Positions 7,143-15,943 of a stretch of DNA of 64,000 nt are shown one piece after another; the first letter of the stretch is position 1; each line of letters starts with the position of its first letter. The notes under the pieces were generated by a model. That model worked only from the letters and a program-made list of their open reading frames with translations, searched no databases and had not been told where the DNA came from. The DNA is from Spirosoma fluviale (GTDB lineage: Bacteria > Bacteroidota > Bacteroidia > Cytophagales > Flexibacteraceae). Location: positions 1 through 64,000 of the forward strand of contig CAMCXM010000002.1 in assembly GCA_945883425.1 (NCBI GenBank), given 5' to 3'. Position numbers and translations under genes: made by a program.

Positions 7143-7799
7143 TCAAGGCCGTGAAAATCGGTAGGTCTGCCCATTTTGCGGCAGGCCATTCAACCCGTAA
7201 TCTGCTGTGCTAAGAATGGGCACGGTGGGGGTGCCCCGGATATATTGAACACCAATCCCCAGTAATGGACCATAAGCGCCGTTCATAGCACGCATCAAAT
7301 TGGCCTGGGTAGGACCAAAAGCAAGCTCAAACCTTTTTCCGTCTTCATGGATCCAGATTTGAAAGTTTAACTTATCTGTATGGGTTTCATCGCCTACAAA
7401 TCCGGCATTCCGGAACTGAACCTTGGCAATACGATTGGGCGTTGTGCCTTCCATTACCCAGGAAACCCGTGATGTGTCGTTTTCTTTTTGGCGCAGACCG
7501 CAATTTCCAAAACCCCAGACCAGGGTCCGGAAGAAAGTACTGCCACCTGAAGTAGCCAGGCGCATAATCCGCCCATCCGTATCTACATAAATGGTGTTTA
7601 CCACCGCATTGCTGATTCGCACAGGAAATGGAAGCACAATTTTGTACTTTTTGGCGACCCATTGGGTATCGCTTAAGACGGTATCATTTACCAGATTCTG
7701 ATACGATTGGTTCGCTGAAAAGGCCAGGGAATAGGTCTGAGCCTGCGCCGTTCCAAAAACAACCAACAGGACAAAAAGGAAAATAGCTTTCAAGTTCAT
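7143..7799 (-). CDS. Secreted protein of unknown function
   Basis: A 218-residue exported protein with a clear signal peptide (1-20, ends AQAQ). The rest is predicted beta-rich (TYSLAFSANQSYQNL, IYVDTDGRIMRLA, KLNFQIWIHEDGKRFELAFG). I recognise no catalytic motif and no T9SS tail. It starts 5 nt after the stop of the deiminase gene upstream (7805), on the same strand, so the two are almost certainly co-transcribed. It could be an accessory or substrate of that enzyme, but the sequence does not show this. Confidence 0.75.
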   Translation of the reverse strand: MNLKAIFLFVLLVVFGTAQAQTYSLAFSANQSYQNLVNDTVLSDTQWVAKKYKIVLPFPVRISNAVVNTIYVDTDGRIMRLATSGGSTFFRTLVWGFGNCGLRQKENDTSRVSWVMEGTTPNRIAKVQFRNAGFVGDETHTDKLNFQIWIHEDGKRFELAFGPTQANLMRAMNGAYGPLLGIGVQYIRGTPTVPILSTADYGLNGLPQNGQTYRFSRP

Positions 7800-7804
7800 A
7801 AAAA

Positions 7805-9679
7805 TCAGAATTTGGCGTAGGTATGCATTTCAACAGGTCTTCCCGGAACCGAAATCCGGAGGTGATACATCCCTGGGGGAAGAGACCTTAGGTTCAATTT
7901 GTGCCTGGCTTCATTCTGCCCCAGCACGATGCCAGACTGGAGTTTTCCCATGGCATCCAGAACTTCAATTTTACCCTGAAAATCGAAATCAGCAGTCAGC
8001 CATACATCCCCGGTTCCTGGGTTTGGCCAGAGTGTAAATGGAGAAAGTTCGCCTGCCTTCCGGACCTGAGCAGGTGCGGTGACGGTAAACTCAAAATAGC
8101 CTTCGGGGGCGGTGATGGGTTTAAAAGCGGTTTTGCCGTTGTTGGTCGTGGCTGAAATATAATATTGAACGGTATCTCCCACCGAAAGGCTGTCACCCAA
8201 AATACGGCCGATATAAAAACCAGAGGAGTCGGTCAGCTGGATTTCATTCCAGGTTTGGGAAGGGAGAATTCTCCATTTGCAAATGGCAGACTGAACCCCA
8301 CTTCGGTTCCGGATGGTGGACCTGATCTTGTATTCCGGTTGAATTACCTGTTGATCCCGGAAAGCGGGGTGCCAGATTTTGACCGGATTGTCGGCAGGAA
8401 TCTGCATGGTGATGCAATGCAACTGACCTCCAAAACCTGTCATAGCCCGCACATCGATGCCAAAAGTCTTCATGCCGGGAAACCATTTTTTCAGATTGGC
8501 CTCCACTTGCAGGCGCTGGGCTGTGTTTCCTGAGGCCTGGTCGTCCCAGATGGGATAGATAAACGTTTTGTTTACGGTGATTCCATTAATGAAGGACCTG
8601 CCAAAACTATTGAGACCATTACAGGTAATCTGCTGATTGTAGGTTCCATTGTTGTCGGTCGGAATGGGCAGCCTGAAAACGCGGTAAGGCCTTCCATACA
8701 CCGAATTCCGGTTTTTTATGAGGGTAACATTCTGCTCAGATAAGGTTTTATCGGAAGAAGTAATAACCGAAGGATATTGCCCTGCAATCCAGGTTTCCTC
8801 GTCCATCATCTTCAGGTAAAGGTCGAGGTGGCCCGTTCCTCCATCACAACTGAGAGCCGGGATTTGCAACACCTGATCGGCTTTGAGCACCCTCCGCATG
8901 GAATCTGCTACCGTTGCAGCTGTCATGGTGGGAAAATGCGTTCCAGTCAGGGTATTGGCTTGCGACACCACGCTGGAGTAAAAAACTTTTCCAAATCCAT
9001 CGGCAATCAGGTTTCCGCCTTCATAGTTGAGCGGTGTCACCCGGTGCTGCCAGCCATTTTTTACGGCCACGGTCGCAGGAAGGGCATTGTCGTGCTCACG
9101 GCCCGGGTAGTATTTGAAATCCACAAAACCAAGAGAATCTTTGTCACCAAAATAATAACCAATGGGACCAAAATCCCTGGCCCACCAATTGTCGCCGTGC
9201 TTAACAATGAAACGGTAATTGAAAAGTGGGGCTCCCAATGCGTTCATGTAACGCTTTACCGGCAGGGAATCAGAGGCCTTGTGCACACGGATCCAAACCT
9301 GAGCCTCGGGCTGGATTCCAATACACAATTGAGCCGATATCTCTGCGAGGTTGCTGGTGGTATCTACATTTTCATTTCCGTCGTATTCTCCCCAGCTTAG
9401 CACAACGGCCTGACTTTCTTCAAATTCTCCTGGCAACCATGGAGTATTTGCATCCTGAACCGCTTTGTCTTCGGAGCCAGGTTTCCTGAAATCAAATTCA
9501 AGGGCCGGAAGGGAAGGGGGCAAAGCAAATCCAGGTAAAAGGCGTTTCTCCCGGATCGATTCGGGCAAAATATGGTGCTTATTGTCCTGTGAAAAACCCT
9601 GGAGTGAAGGGGCCCAGGCCAGGATGAATCCAAGCAATGCAGCCAATGGGTGTCGGTAGGTAGAAAATACGGCATTCAT
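7805..9679 (-). CDS. Secreted peptidylarginine deiminase-type enzyme with T9SS type A sorting domain
   Basis: A 624-residue protein of the guanidino-modifying superfamily (Porphyromonas-type PAD / agmatine deiminase, PF04371). Signal peptide about 1-30; catalytic domain about 80-435; an intervening beta domain (about 450-535, IRSTIRNRSG, VQYYISATTNNGK); C-terminal T9SS type A sorting domain from FTLWPNPGTGDVW. All four catalytic positions can be found: Asp169 (WWARDFGP), His284 and Asp286 (GTGHLDLY) and Cys422 (GGQLHC), with the NYEGGN substrate loop at 218-223. The family hydrolyses arginine or agmatine guanidino groups to citrulline or carbamoyl products. Secretion suggests extracellular substrates (protein arginine or peptides). 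Substrate is inferred, not shown. Confidence 0.87.
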   Translation of the reverse strand: MNAVFSTYRHPLAALLGFILAWAPSLQGFSQDNKHHILPESIREKRLLPGFALPPSLPALEFDFRKPGSEDKAVQDANTPWLPGEFEESQAVVLSWGEYDGNENVDTTSNLAEISAQLCIGIQPEAQVWIRVHKASDSLPVKRYMNALGAPLFNYRFIVKHGDNWWARDFGPIGYYFGDKDSLGFVDFKYYPGREHDNALPATVAVKNGWQHRVTPLNYEGGNLIADGFGKVFYSSVVSQANTLTGTHFPTMTAATVADSMRRVLKADQVLQIPALSCDGGTGHLDLYLKMMDEETWIAGQYPSVITSSDKTLSEQNVTLIKNRNSVYGRPYRVFRLPIPTDNNGTYNQQITCNGLNSFGRSFINGITVNKTFIYPIWDDQASGNTAQRLQVEANLKKWFPGMKTFGIDVRAMTGFGGQLHCITMQIPADNPVKIWHPAFRDQQVIQPEYKIRSTIRNRSGVQSAICKWRILPSQTWNEIQLTDSSGFYIGRILGDSLSVGDTVQYYISATTNNGKTAFKPITAPEGYFEFTVTAPAQVRKAGELSPFTLWPNPGTGDVWLTADFDFQGKIEVLDAMGKLQSGIVLGQNEARHKLNLRSLPPGMYHLRISVPGRPVEMHTYAKF

Positions 9680-9830
9680 TACGACAAAAGAAATATAGAA
9701 TCCTGAAAGAAAAAGGCTTTACCCGATAATTTGAATATGGCTTTTATCTCTTTTTGGCTTGTTTGACAGGAGCAAGCTACTTATCCTTCCTTTACGACCT
9801 GTCCGGAGAGCGGCAAAGCCTGACTTTCAC

Positions 9831-9950
9831 GGACAGAGAACCATTGTAGAATAAAAAAAGTAAAACAATCCAATAAACCTTAGCTCTATTATTATTTGTA
9901 GAGGCTGGAAGCCTCACAATAAGCCGAACGAGGCACAGCCCCGCCCGATT
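9831..9950. repeat. Type 1 palindromic element, right-hand copy
   Basis: Matches about 5530-5648: AGAATAAAAAAAGTAA, CAATCCAATAAACC, then the two-hairpin end; the second stem has one substitution (CAGCCCCG). The left half is missing. Confidence 0.75.
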
Positions 9951-9961
9951 AGTGGGGAAAT

Positions 9962-10062
9962 ACTTTTAATTGGATTCAACCAATTATAAGCCTACTGGGA
10001 CGGAGTCCCTGCATCCTATTCGAAGTTCGTAGTCTTGCTCTGCAAAGACTACAAACAAGAAG
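9962..10062. repeat. Type 2 palindromic element, copy 2
   Basis: Matches 3804-3926 without its internal insertion: AATTGG/CCAATT hairpin and the GTAGTCTT/AAGACTAC stem. Directly abuts the type 1 copy. The rest of the 9680-10250 gap has no gene; AAACAAGAAGTGT occurs twice (near 10053 and 10110). Confidence 0.75.
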
Positions 10063-10250
10063 TGTAAAATCGGGACAGGTCCTGCGGTTTCTGTCTTTTT
10101 GGACAGCCCCAAACAAGAAGTGTTAAAATCAGGTTCAATCGTTGTAAGCTTGCAGTGAAATCCGTGTGGCTTGTCCACCAGATTTCCGGACCGTTTCTGT
10201 GTTGCCGCAGAGGTGGTTATAAATGGTGAAGGTTAAATCCCCGTTGAAAA

Positions 10251-11198
10251 ATGGTTCGTGTATATTACAAAGAAGGCAAAGACATACGGAAAGAAACCTC
10301 ACTGGATGAAATCGAAGAACTCGAAGACATTGTTTGGGTGGACTTGCAGAACGCTTCTGAAAAAGACGAAGACTGGATCGAGGGTCATTTCGGCCTGAGT
10401 TTTCAAACACCGCAGGAGGTAATCGAAATAGAAAGCTCGAGCCGGTACATTGAACGGGAGCAAACCATTATTGCCAACTCCAACTTCCTCAAAATAACCA
10501 CCGATAAGTTGGAAGAAGCCTATCCGGTGGCTTTCCAGCTGAAGGACAAAACCTTGTTTACGCTCCGTACTGGCGACTCCCGGATTTTTGCCGATACCGT
10601 CCGTAAGATGAAAATCAGCAAAGAGCAATTTCATTCCGGTGCCGATGTACTGTTGCGGCTGTTTGAAACACAGATCGATTACGAAGCCGATCTGGTGGAA
10701 AGCATCGCCAAAAACATTACCCTCATTTCCCGAAACCTCAACGCCGATCGACGAACAGACAGCAACAGCATTCTCGTGATCAACGGACTGCAGGAGCAAA
10801 CGATGACGCTTCGGGAAGGAATCATTGATAAGCAACGGGTGTTATCGGCTTTTATGCGTTCGGCTCTGTTTCCCGAAGACCGCAAGGACCGCCTGAAAAT
10901 TGTGCTGAAGGATATCTCGTCGCTGCTGGAGTACACCAGTTTCAATTTTGAGCGACTGGAATATTTGCAGAATACCTTGATGAACTTAATAACGCTGGAG
11001 CAGAACCAGATCATCAAGATTTTTACGGTTTTCAGCATTGTGTTCCTCCCTCCTACGCTGGTGGCCAGTATTTTCGGAATGAACTTCTCCTTTATTCCCG
11101 GCTTGAACTCGCAGGCAGGCTTTTATGTTTCACTGTTTTTGATGCTACTTTCGAGCCTGGGCATCATTGCGTATTTCCGGAATAAGCGGTGGATTTAG
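10251..11198 (+). CDS. corA: CorA-family magnesium/divalent cation transporter
   Basis: A 315-residue inner-membrane channel, the normal CorA length. A large soluble N-terminal domain ends in long helices (about 160-250), followed by two C-terminal transmembrane helices. The selectivity-filter motif GMNF is present in SIFGMNFSF between them. A Lys/Arg-containing C-terminus (FRNKRWI) follows TM2, as in the family. It is a single gene downstream of the palindromic repeats. Function as a Mg2+ importer follows from the family; Zn or Co transport by relatives cannot be excluded. Confidence 0.93.
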   Translation: MVRVYYKEGKDIRKETSLDEIEELEDIVWVDLQNASEKDEDWIEGHFGLSFQTPQEVIEIESSSRYIEREQTIIANSNFLKITTDKLEEAYPVAFQLKDKTLFTLRTGDSRIFADTVRKMKISKEQFHSGADVLLRLFETQIDYEADLVESIAKNITLISRNLNADRRTDSNSILVINGLQEQTMTLREGIIDKQRVLSAFMRSALFPEDRKDRLKIVLKDISSLLEYTSFNFERLEYLQNTLMNLITLEQNQIIKIFTVFSIVFLPPTLVASIFGMNFSFIPGLNSQAGFYVSLFLMLLSSLGIIAYFRNKRWI

Positions 11199-11545
11199 AC
11201 GAAACTCCCCTCCCCCAACGCCAGCAATTTCTCCATCGAAGCCATTTTAAACCGGATGGTTTTGATTTCCGAATTTGCTTGGTCAATTCTTCAATTCATG
11301 CTATCATTATTAACCTGAAATTCCGTCTGTTTCGTCAGGCAGTGTAATCGAGTATTTTGTGGAAGCATCGTCTTTTTCCGGACACCACGAAACAATGCCC
11401 GGCACCGCACCGGCAGGAACATATAGGGTGCTGATTACCGAAAGATAATGAAGTTAATTCTGATCAAAAATCAACTACTGCAATTTCCACCAATCTTGTA
11501 GATTTGGACCGCATTTTCTACAATTAAGCGATACTCACTTTACGA
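11199..11545. other. Intergenic stretch with one candidate promoter element
   Basis: No gene or repeat is visible. TAGATTTG at 11499-11506 (plus strand) fits the -7 consensus and would give a leader of about 33 nt for the GH3 gene, but I see no matching TTTG element. Confidence 0.5.
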
Positions 11546-13102
11546 ATGGATTTATTAGGAACCCTGGTTAAAACCGGAATCAAATTACGGAGCCGAAGAC
11601 AGAAAAAGCAGGCTTCTCCATTAGAGGAGCAGATGAAAGTTCTTCAGAAACTGCTGGTGAAAGCCGAGAATACTCAATTCGGAAAGCACTATCATTTTGG
11701 AATGATGGTGGGCCTTCGCAAGGCAGGCGATGTAAAAGCGAAGTACAAGCAGTTTTGCCGAAACGTTCCTACTCATACCTATAACCAGATTTTTGATGCC
11801 TGGTGGCATAAAACCCTTGCCGGTCAACCTGATATTTGCTGGCCGGGACAGACGAAATATTTCGCTCTCAGTTCCGGTACTTCGGAGGCGGCAACCAAAC
11901 ATATTCCGATCACCAAAGACATCATCAAAGCCAATCAGAAAACCAGCATCCGCCAGATTCTGACGCTTTCTCATTATAAAAATCTTCCAAGCGATTTCTT
12001 TATCAAAGGAATCCTGATGCTGGGAGGTTCTACCAATCTCAATTTCAATGGAATCAGTTATGAAGGAGACTTGTCTGGAATTCAGGTGAGTCAGATCCCT
12101 TTCTGGTTTCAACCTTTTTACAAACCCGGAACCAAAATAGCACAGGAAAAAGACTGGGGTAAAAAGCTGGATGACATCGTTCTGAAAGCCAAAGACTGGG
12201 ACATTGGATGTGTAGCCGGCGTGCCTGCCTGGATTCAGATTCTGATCGAAAAAATCATCCGCCATTACAATGTCAAAACAATACACGAAATCTGGCCCAA
12301 CTTTTCGGTCTATGGCCATGGTGGTGTTTCGTTCGAACCCTACCGCAAGGCCTTTGACAAATTGATGGGCCGTCCTGTTATTTATCTGGAAACCTATCTG
12401 GCTTCGGAGGGATTCATTGCGTATCAGTCCCGGCCGGAAACACGCGGCATGAAACTGGCCATCGACAATGGAATTTTTTTCGAGTTTGTTCCTTTCAATG
12501 AGGAAAACTTCAACAGCGAGGGCGAAATGGTGGCCAATCCGCAAACGCTCCTGGTCGATGAAGTGGAAGAAGGCAAAGACTATGCGATTCTGATTTCCAC
12601 CTGTGCAGGTGCATGGCGGTATCTGATTGGGGACGTAATCCGGTTCTCAGATCTGGAGAAATGTGAAATCGTAATCACTGGCCGTACGAAGCACTACATC
12701 AGTTTGTGCGGCGAACACATGTCGGTTGAAAACATGAATTCCGCCATAGCTGCCGTACAGGAACAATTCAACGTCGCCATCACTGAGTTTGCTGTGGCGG
12801 GCATTCGCTCCGGAACTTTATTCGGGCACAAGTGGTTTGTGAGTTGTGACGACACCATCGACAGCGAAAAACTGATTGAGGCCATTGATGAGCAATTGAA
12901 AAACCTCAATGATGACTACCGAACCGAACGTGGACATGGTCTGAAAGAACTGCAGATCGAAGTGATGCCCCTCTCCTATTTTCACCGGTATCTGGAAAAG
13001 AAAGGAAAATTGGGCGGACAGAATAAATTCCCACGGGTGCTGAAAAAGCATCAGATGGAAGAATTTGAAGAACTGATTCAGGACATCCGGAATGGAGGGT
13101 AG
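11546..13102 (+). CDS. GH3 auxin-responsive-promoter family protein (acyl-acid amido synthetase fold)
   Basis: A 518-residue protein of the GH3 family (PF03321), ANL-type adenylating enzymes that in plants conjugate acyl acids to amino acids. Visible signatures: the ATP-binding SSGTSEAATKHIP loop (about 110-125), VYGHGGVSFEPY (about 260), a YLASEGFIAYQ segment (about 285-295) matching the second nucleotide motif, and YLIGDVIRF (about 355) of the third. Length is in the family range. Bacteroidota homologues are common but their substrates are mostly unknown. Adenylation activity is expected from the preserved motifs; substrate is not inferable. Confidence 0.88.
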   Translation: MDLLGTLVKTGIKLRSRRQKKQASPLEEQMKVLQKLLVKAENTQFGKHYHFGMMVGLRKAGDVKAKYKQFCRNVPTHTYNQIFDAWWHKTLAGQPDICWPGQTKYFALSSGTSEAATKHIPITKDIIKANQKTSIRQILTLSHYKNLPSDFFIKGILMLGGSTNLNFNGISYEGDLSGIQVSQIPFWFQPFYKPGTKIAQEKDWGKKLDDIVLKAKDWDIGCVAGVPAWIQILIEKIIRHYNVKTIHEIWPNFSVYGHGGVSFEPYRKAFDKLMGRPVIYLETYLASEGFIAYQSRPETRGMKLAIDNGIFFEFVPFNEENFNSEGEMVANPQTLLVDEVEEGKDYAILISTCAGAWRYLIGDVIRFSDLEKCEIVITGRTKHYISLCGEHMSVENMNSAIAAVQEQFNVAITEFAVAGIRSGTLFGHKWFVSCDDTIDSEKLIEAIDEQLKNLNDDYRTERGHGLKELQIEVMPLSYFHRYLEKKGKLGGQNKFPRVLKKHQMEEFEELIQDIRNGG

Positions 13103-13255
13103 AAATTGTGGATTAGGGCTGATTAATCATTATGGATTGTATATTTTCATCAACACCCATCCAAGGCCAAAAACTGAATTTATTTTCCTTGTTCCATGAT
13201 GGAAATTAGGAATGATTCGCCCCGGCAAATGCATATTGCACATTCATAATACGAC

Positions 13256-14545
13256 ATGTTCGATCGAAGTATAGCCCCTGAATGTATGCCGTTGAAGGTC
13301 CCGGTTCTTACCCGACCTGAAACAGAAATCCTGCCCAATGGCATTGAACTCACCTCTTTTTTTCATCCGGATCAAAGCCTGATATCAATAGAACTGATTT
13401 TCCCTGCCGGTGATCTTTCTTCTGGAAACCGTCAGGAAGAAGGCTATATTTTCAAATTACTGGCGGAAGGAACCCAAACCAAATCGTCCAAACAAGTGGC
13501 CGATGCCATTTCGTTTCTGGGTGCCAGTATCGATTTCAGTCACCAGGCCGATTTTGACACCATCAATATTTCCTGCCTTTCGCGTTTCCTTCCGTCTGTC
13601 CTGCAAATTCTGGATGAACTCTGGCACAGTCCGGTTTTCCCTGAAAAAGAATGGAACACCATGAAGGAAACCCAGCAGAGGCAAAACGATATCAACCTTC
13701 AGAAAACCTCCTATCTGGCAGGACGACTCCTTCGCAAATCACTTTATTCGACTGCCCTTGACTATGGTTATTCCTATGACCAGTCACTCGTTGAGTCATT
13801 ATCCACCGAACAATTCCGGAACCGCTTTCAAACCATTAAAAAAACCGGACCCGGTTTGGTTCTTCTATCGGGATTTGCCAACGCTGAGATGCAGAAACAG
13901 TTACGCGATTGGTTGTTGAAATTTTCAGATTGCCTCCCGATTATCCGGAACCGGGAATGGGCTTTACCAATGCCGTCAGCCGGTATTCTATGGGATGAAC
14001 GAGCGGAGTCTCAGCAATCTTCGCTTCGGATTGGTCAGTATTCGATCAACAGTCAGCACGAAGATTCAGCTTTATTTTCCTTAACATTGGAATTGTTTGG
14101 CGGATATTTTGGTTCAAGGTTGATGAGCAACATAAGGGAAGATAAAGGCTGGACGTACGGCATTTATGCGCAGCGGGTTCCTTTGGTTGCCAAGCCACAC
14201 TGGGTGATTGGCACCGATGTAAAAGGCGAAGTGATTCTGGATGCAGTGGAGGAAATTAAGAAAGAAGCGCTCATTCTTCAAAACGAATTGGTTCCGGATG
14301 ATGAGTTGCAGAAAGTGAAAAACTATATGCTGGGACAGTTTCTATCTTCCATCACCAATGTGTATGGTCTGGCCGAACGATACCGCTCCATGTGGATGAA
14401 TGGTGTGGATTTTGAGCGTGTGGAACGCAACCAACGAATCATACAGGAAGCCAGTTCGATGGAAGTTCTCAGAATGGCACAACAATATCTGGGCCTGGAA
14501 GATTCCATCATTGCTTTGTCCGGAAAAAAAATGGTTACAAATTAA
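13256..14545 (+). CDS. M16-family protein lacking the HxxEH zinc site
   Basis: A 429-residue protein with the two-domain M16 peptidase layout (IELIFPAGD start of domain 1; GGYFGSRLMSNIREDKGWTYG and LGQFLSS of domain 2). The position of the zinc motif reads EGYIFKLLAEGT, where the active enzyme at 46730 reads AHYLEHMVFKGT, so both His and the Glu are replaced. Such proteins act as the non-catalytic partner of an M16 dimer. No signal peptide, so it is probably cytoplasmic. A small TerB-like gene follows 45 nt downstream. A peptidase role of its own is unlikely. Confidence 0.85.
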   Translation: MFDRSIAPECMPLKVPVLTRPETEILPNGIELTSFFHPDQSLISIELIFPAGDLSSGNRQEEGYIFKLLAEGTQTKSSKQVADAISFLGASIDFSHQADFDTINISCLSRFLPSVLQILDELWHSPVFPEKEWNTMKETQQRQNDINLQKTSYLAGRLLRKSLYSTALDYGYSYDQSLVESLSTEQFRNRFQTIKKTGPGLVLLSGFANAEMQKQLRDWLLKFSDCLPIIRNREWALPMPSAGILWDERAESQQSSLRIGQYSINSQHEDSALFSLTLELFGGYFGSRLMSNIREDKGWTYGIYAQRVPLVAKPHWVIGTDVKGEVILDAVEEIKKEALILQNELVPDDELQKVKNYMLGQFLSSITNVYGLAERYRSMWMNGVDFERVERNQRIIQEASSMEVLRMAQQYLGLEDSIIALSGKKMVTN

Positions 14546-14590
14546 CGAGCTGGGGCTTTTGCGTTCCACCTCACTATAAATCAACTAACA

Positions 14591-14995
14591 ATGAAAAATT
14601 ACAAGGAATTCTACAAACAAATGGGCAACCTGCTGTACAGTATGGCGGCTATTGATGGGAAAATTGCTCCGAATGAGCTGAAAGAACTCCGGCGAATGGT
14701 TCGTGAAGAACTGGTTCCTCAGGAAAAGCACAACGATGAATTTGGAACCGATGCAGCATTTGCTGTTGAATTTCAATTTGACGTATTGGAAGGAAATGAC
14801 GCCCCATCTTCTGAAGCCTGGGAAGAGGCCAAAGAATATCTGAAACACAACAGTGCATTGCTGCCGGAAAAAGACCGAAACCTGTTGATGGCCGGCGCCA
14901 AATATGTGGCCGAAGCCTTTCATGGAATCAGCAAGGCCGAACATATTTTGCTTGAGAAACTACGAGCACTGCTGGATGTTCCTCAACACTCGTAA
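14591..14995 (+). CDS. TerB-like helical protein
   Basis: A 134-residue all-helical acidic protein. The N-terminus (LLYSMAAIDGKIAPNELKELRRMV) matches the repeated helical unit of the TerB / DjlA N-terminal fold (acidic IDGKI.. loop followed by an amphipathic helix), and a second weaker unit is seen at AEAFHGISKAEHILLEKL. TerB proteins bind metal through acidic residues in some cases and act in stress and membrane-associated complexes. Assignment rests on this pattern only. The gene lies 45 nt after the M16 gene. Confidence 0.6.
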   Translation: MKNYKEFYKQMGNLLYSMAAIDGKIAPNELKELRRMVREELVPQEKHNDEFGTDAAFAVEFQFDVLEGNDAPSSEAWEEAKEYLKHNSALLPEKDRNLLMAGAKYVAEAFHGISKAEHILLEKLRALLDVPQHS

Positions 14996-15204
14996 TCCTG
15001 CATCCAAGATTCGTGAATGATTGGCATCAGATTTCCAAAAAGGTTATCTGTGTACCTTCCCTGATTTCACTTTTTTCGGGAAACAAAAATTATTTGATCA
15101 ATCGATCGCATTAAAATTTGGAAAAGCCCGATACAGGAAACCATTTTTGTTCCGGCAAATCAGATAAATTATTTCCTTACAATACAACCAGAACACCCGG
15201 ATCC

Positions 15205-15936
15205 GTGAGCGACAGTATCGTAATCATTCCCACCTACAACGAAAAGGAAAATGCCGAAGCGATCGTTCGGGCAGTAATGGCGCTGGAACCAGAGTTCCAT
15301 GTTCTGATTGTAGATGACGGTTCGCCGGATGGTACCGCTCAAATCATTCAGGGCCTCCAGGGAGAATTCCCGAACAGGCTGTTTATGGAACAGCGGAAAG
15401 GCAAACTTGGATTGGGAACCGCCTACATCCATGGTTTCAAATGGGCATTGCAAAAAGGATATGAATTCATTTTTGAGATGGATGCCGATTTCTCACACAA
15501 CCCCAACGATCTGGTTCGGTTGCGGGATGCCTGCAAAAATGGTGGTGCCGACCTGGCCATCGGAAGCCGGTATGTGGTTGGTGTAAATGTAGTAAACTGG
15601 CCGATGGGCCGTGTCCTGATGAGCTATTTTGCCAGCTACTACGTTCGGATGGTTACCGGAATGCAGATAAACGACACAACGGCTGGCTTTAAATGTTACC
15701 GAGATACCGTCCTTAAAACCATTGATCTCAACAAAATAGACTTTGTCGGCTATGCCTTTCAGATTGAGATGAAATTTCTCGCCTGGAAATTCGGATTCAA
15801 GATCACGGAAGTACCCATCATTTTTACAGACAGGACCAAAGGTGAATCCAAAATGAGTTCCGGGATTTTTAAGGAAGCCGTTCTGGGGGTTTTACAAATG
15901 AAAATACAGTCCTATTTCCGCAATTTCAGACGGTAA
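15205..15936 (+). CDS. Polyprenol-phosphate mannosyltransferase-like GT2 glycosyltransferase
   Basis: A family 2 glycosyltransferase of about 243 residues similar to dolichol/polyprenol-phosphate mannose synthases. Motifs: IIPTYNEKEN at the start, VDDGSPDGT (nucleotide binding), FEMDADFSHNP (DxD metal site), IGSRYV, and the acceptor-side AFQIEMKFLAWK. A frame open from a TTG at 15118 adds 29 residues of unrelated sequence; I prefer the GTG at 15205 because VSDSIVIIPTYNE matches the family N-terminus. Likely transfers mannose or glucose from a nucleotide sugar to a lipid carrier at the inner membrane. Confidence 0.9.
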   Translation: MSDSIVIIPTYNEKENAEAIVRAVMALEPEFHVLIVDDGSPDGTAQIIQGLQGEFPNRLFMEQRKGKLGLGTAYIHGFKWALQKGYEFIFEMDADFSHNPNDLVRLRDACKNGGADLAIGSRYVVGVNVVNWPMGRVLMSYFASYYVRMVTGMQINDTTAGFKCYRDTVLKTIDLNKIDFVGYAFQIEMKFLAWKFGFKITEVPIIFTDRTKGESKMSSGIFKEAVLGVLQMKIQSYFRNFRR

Positions 15937-15943
15937 GCAATCC

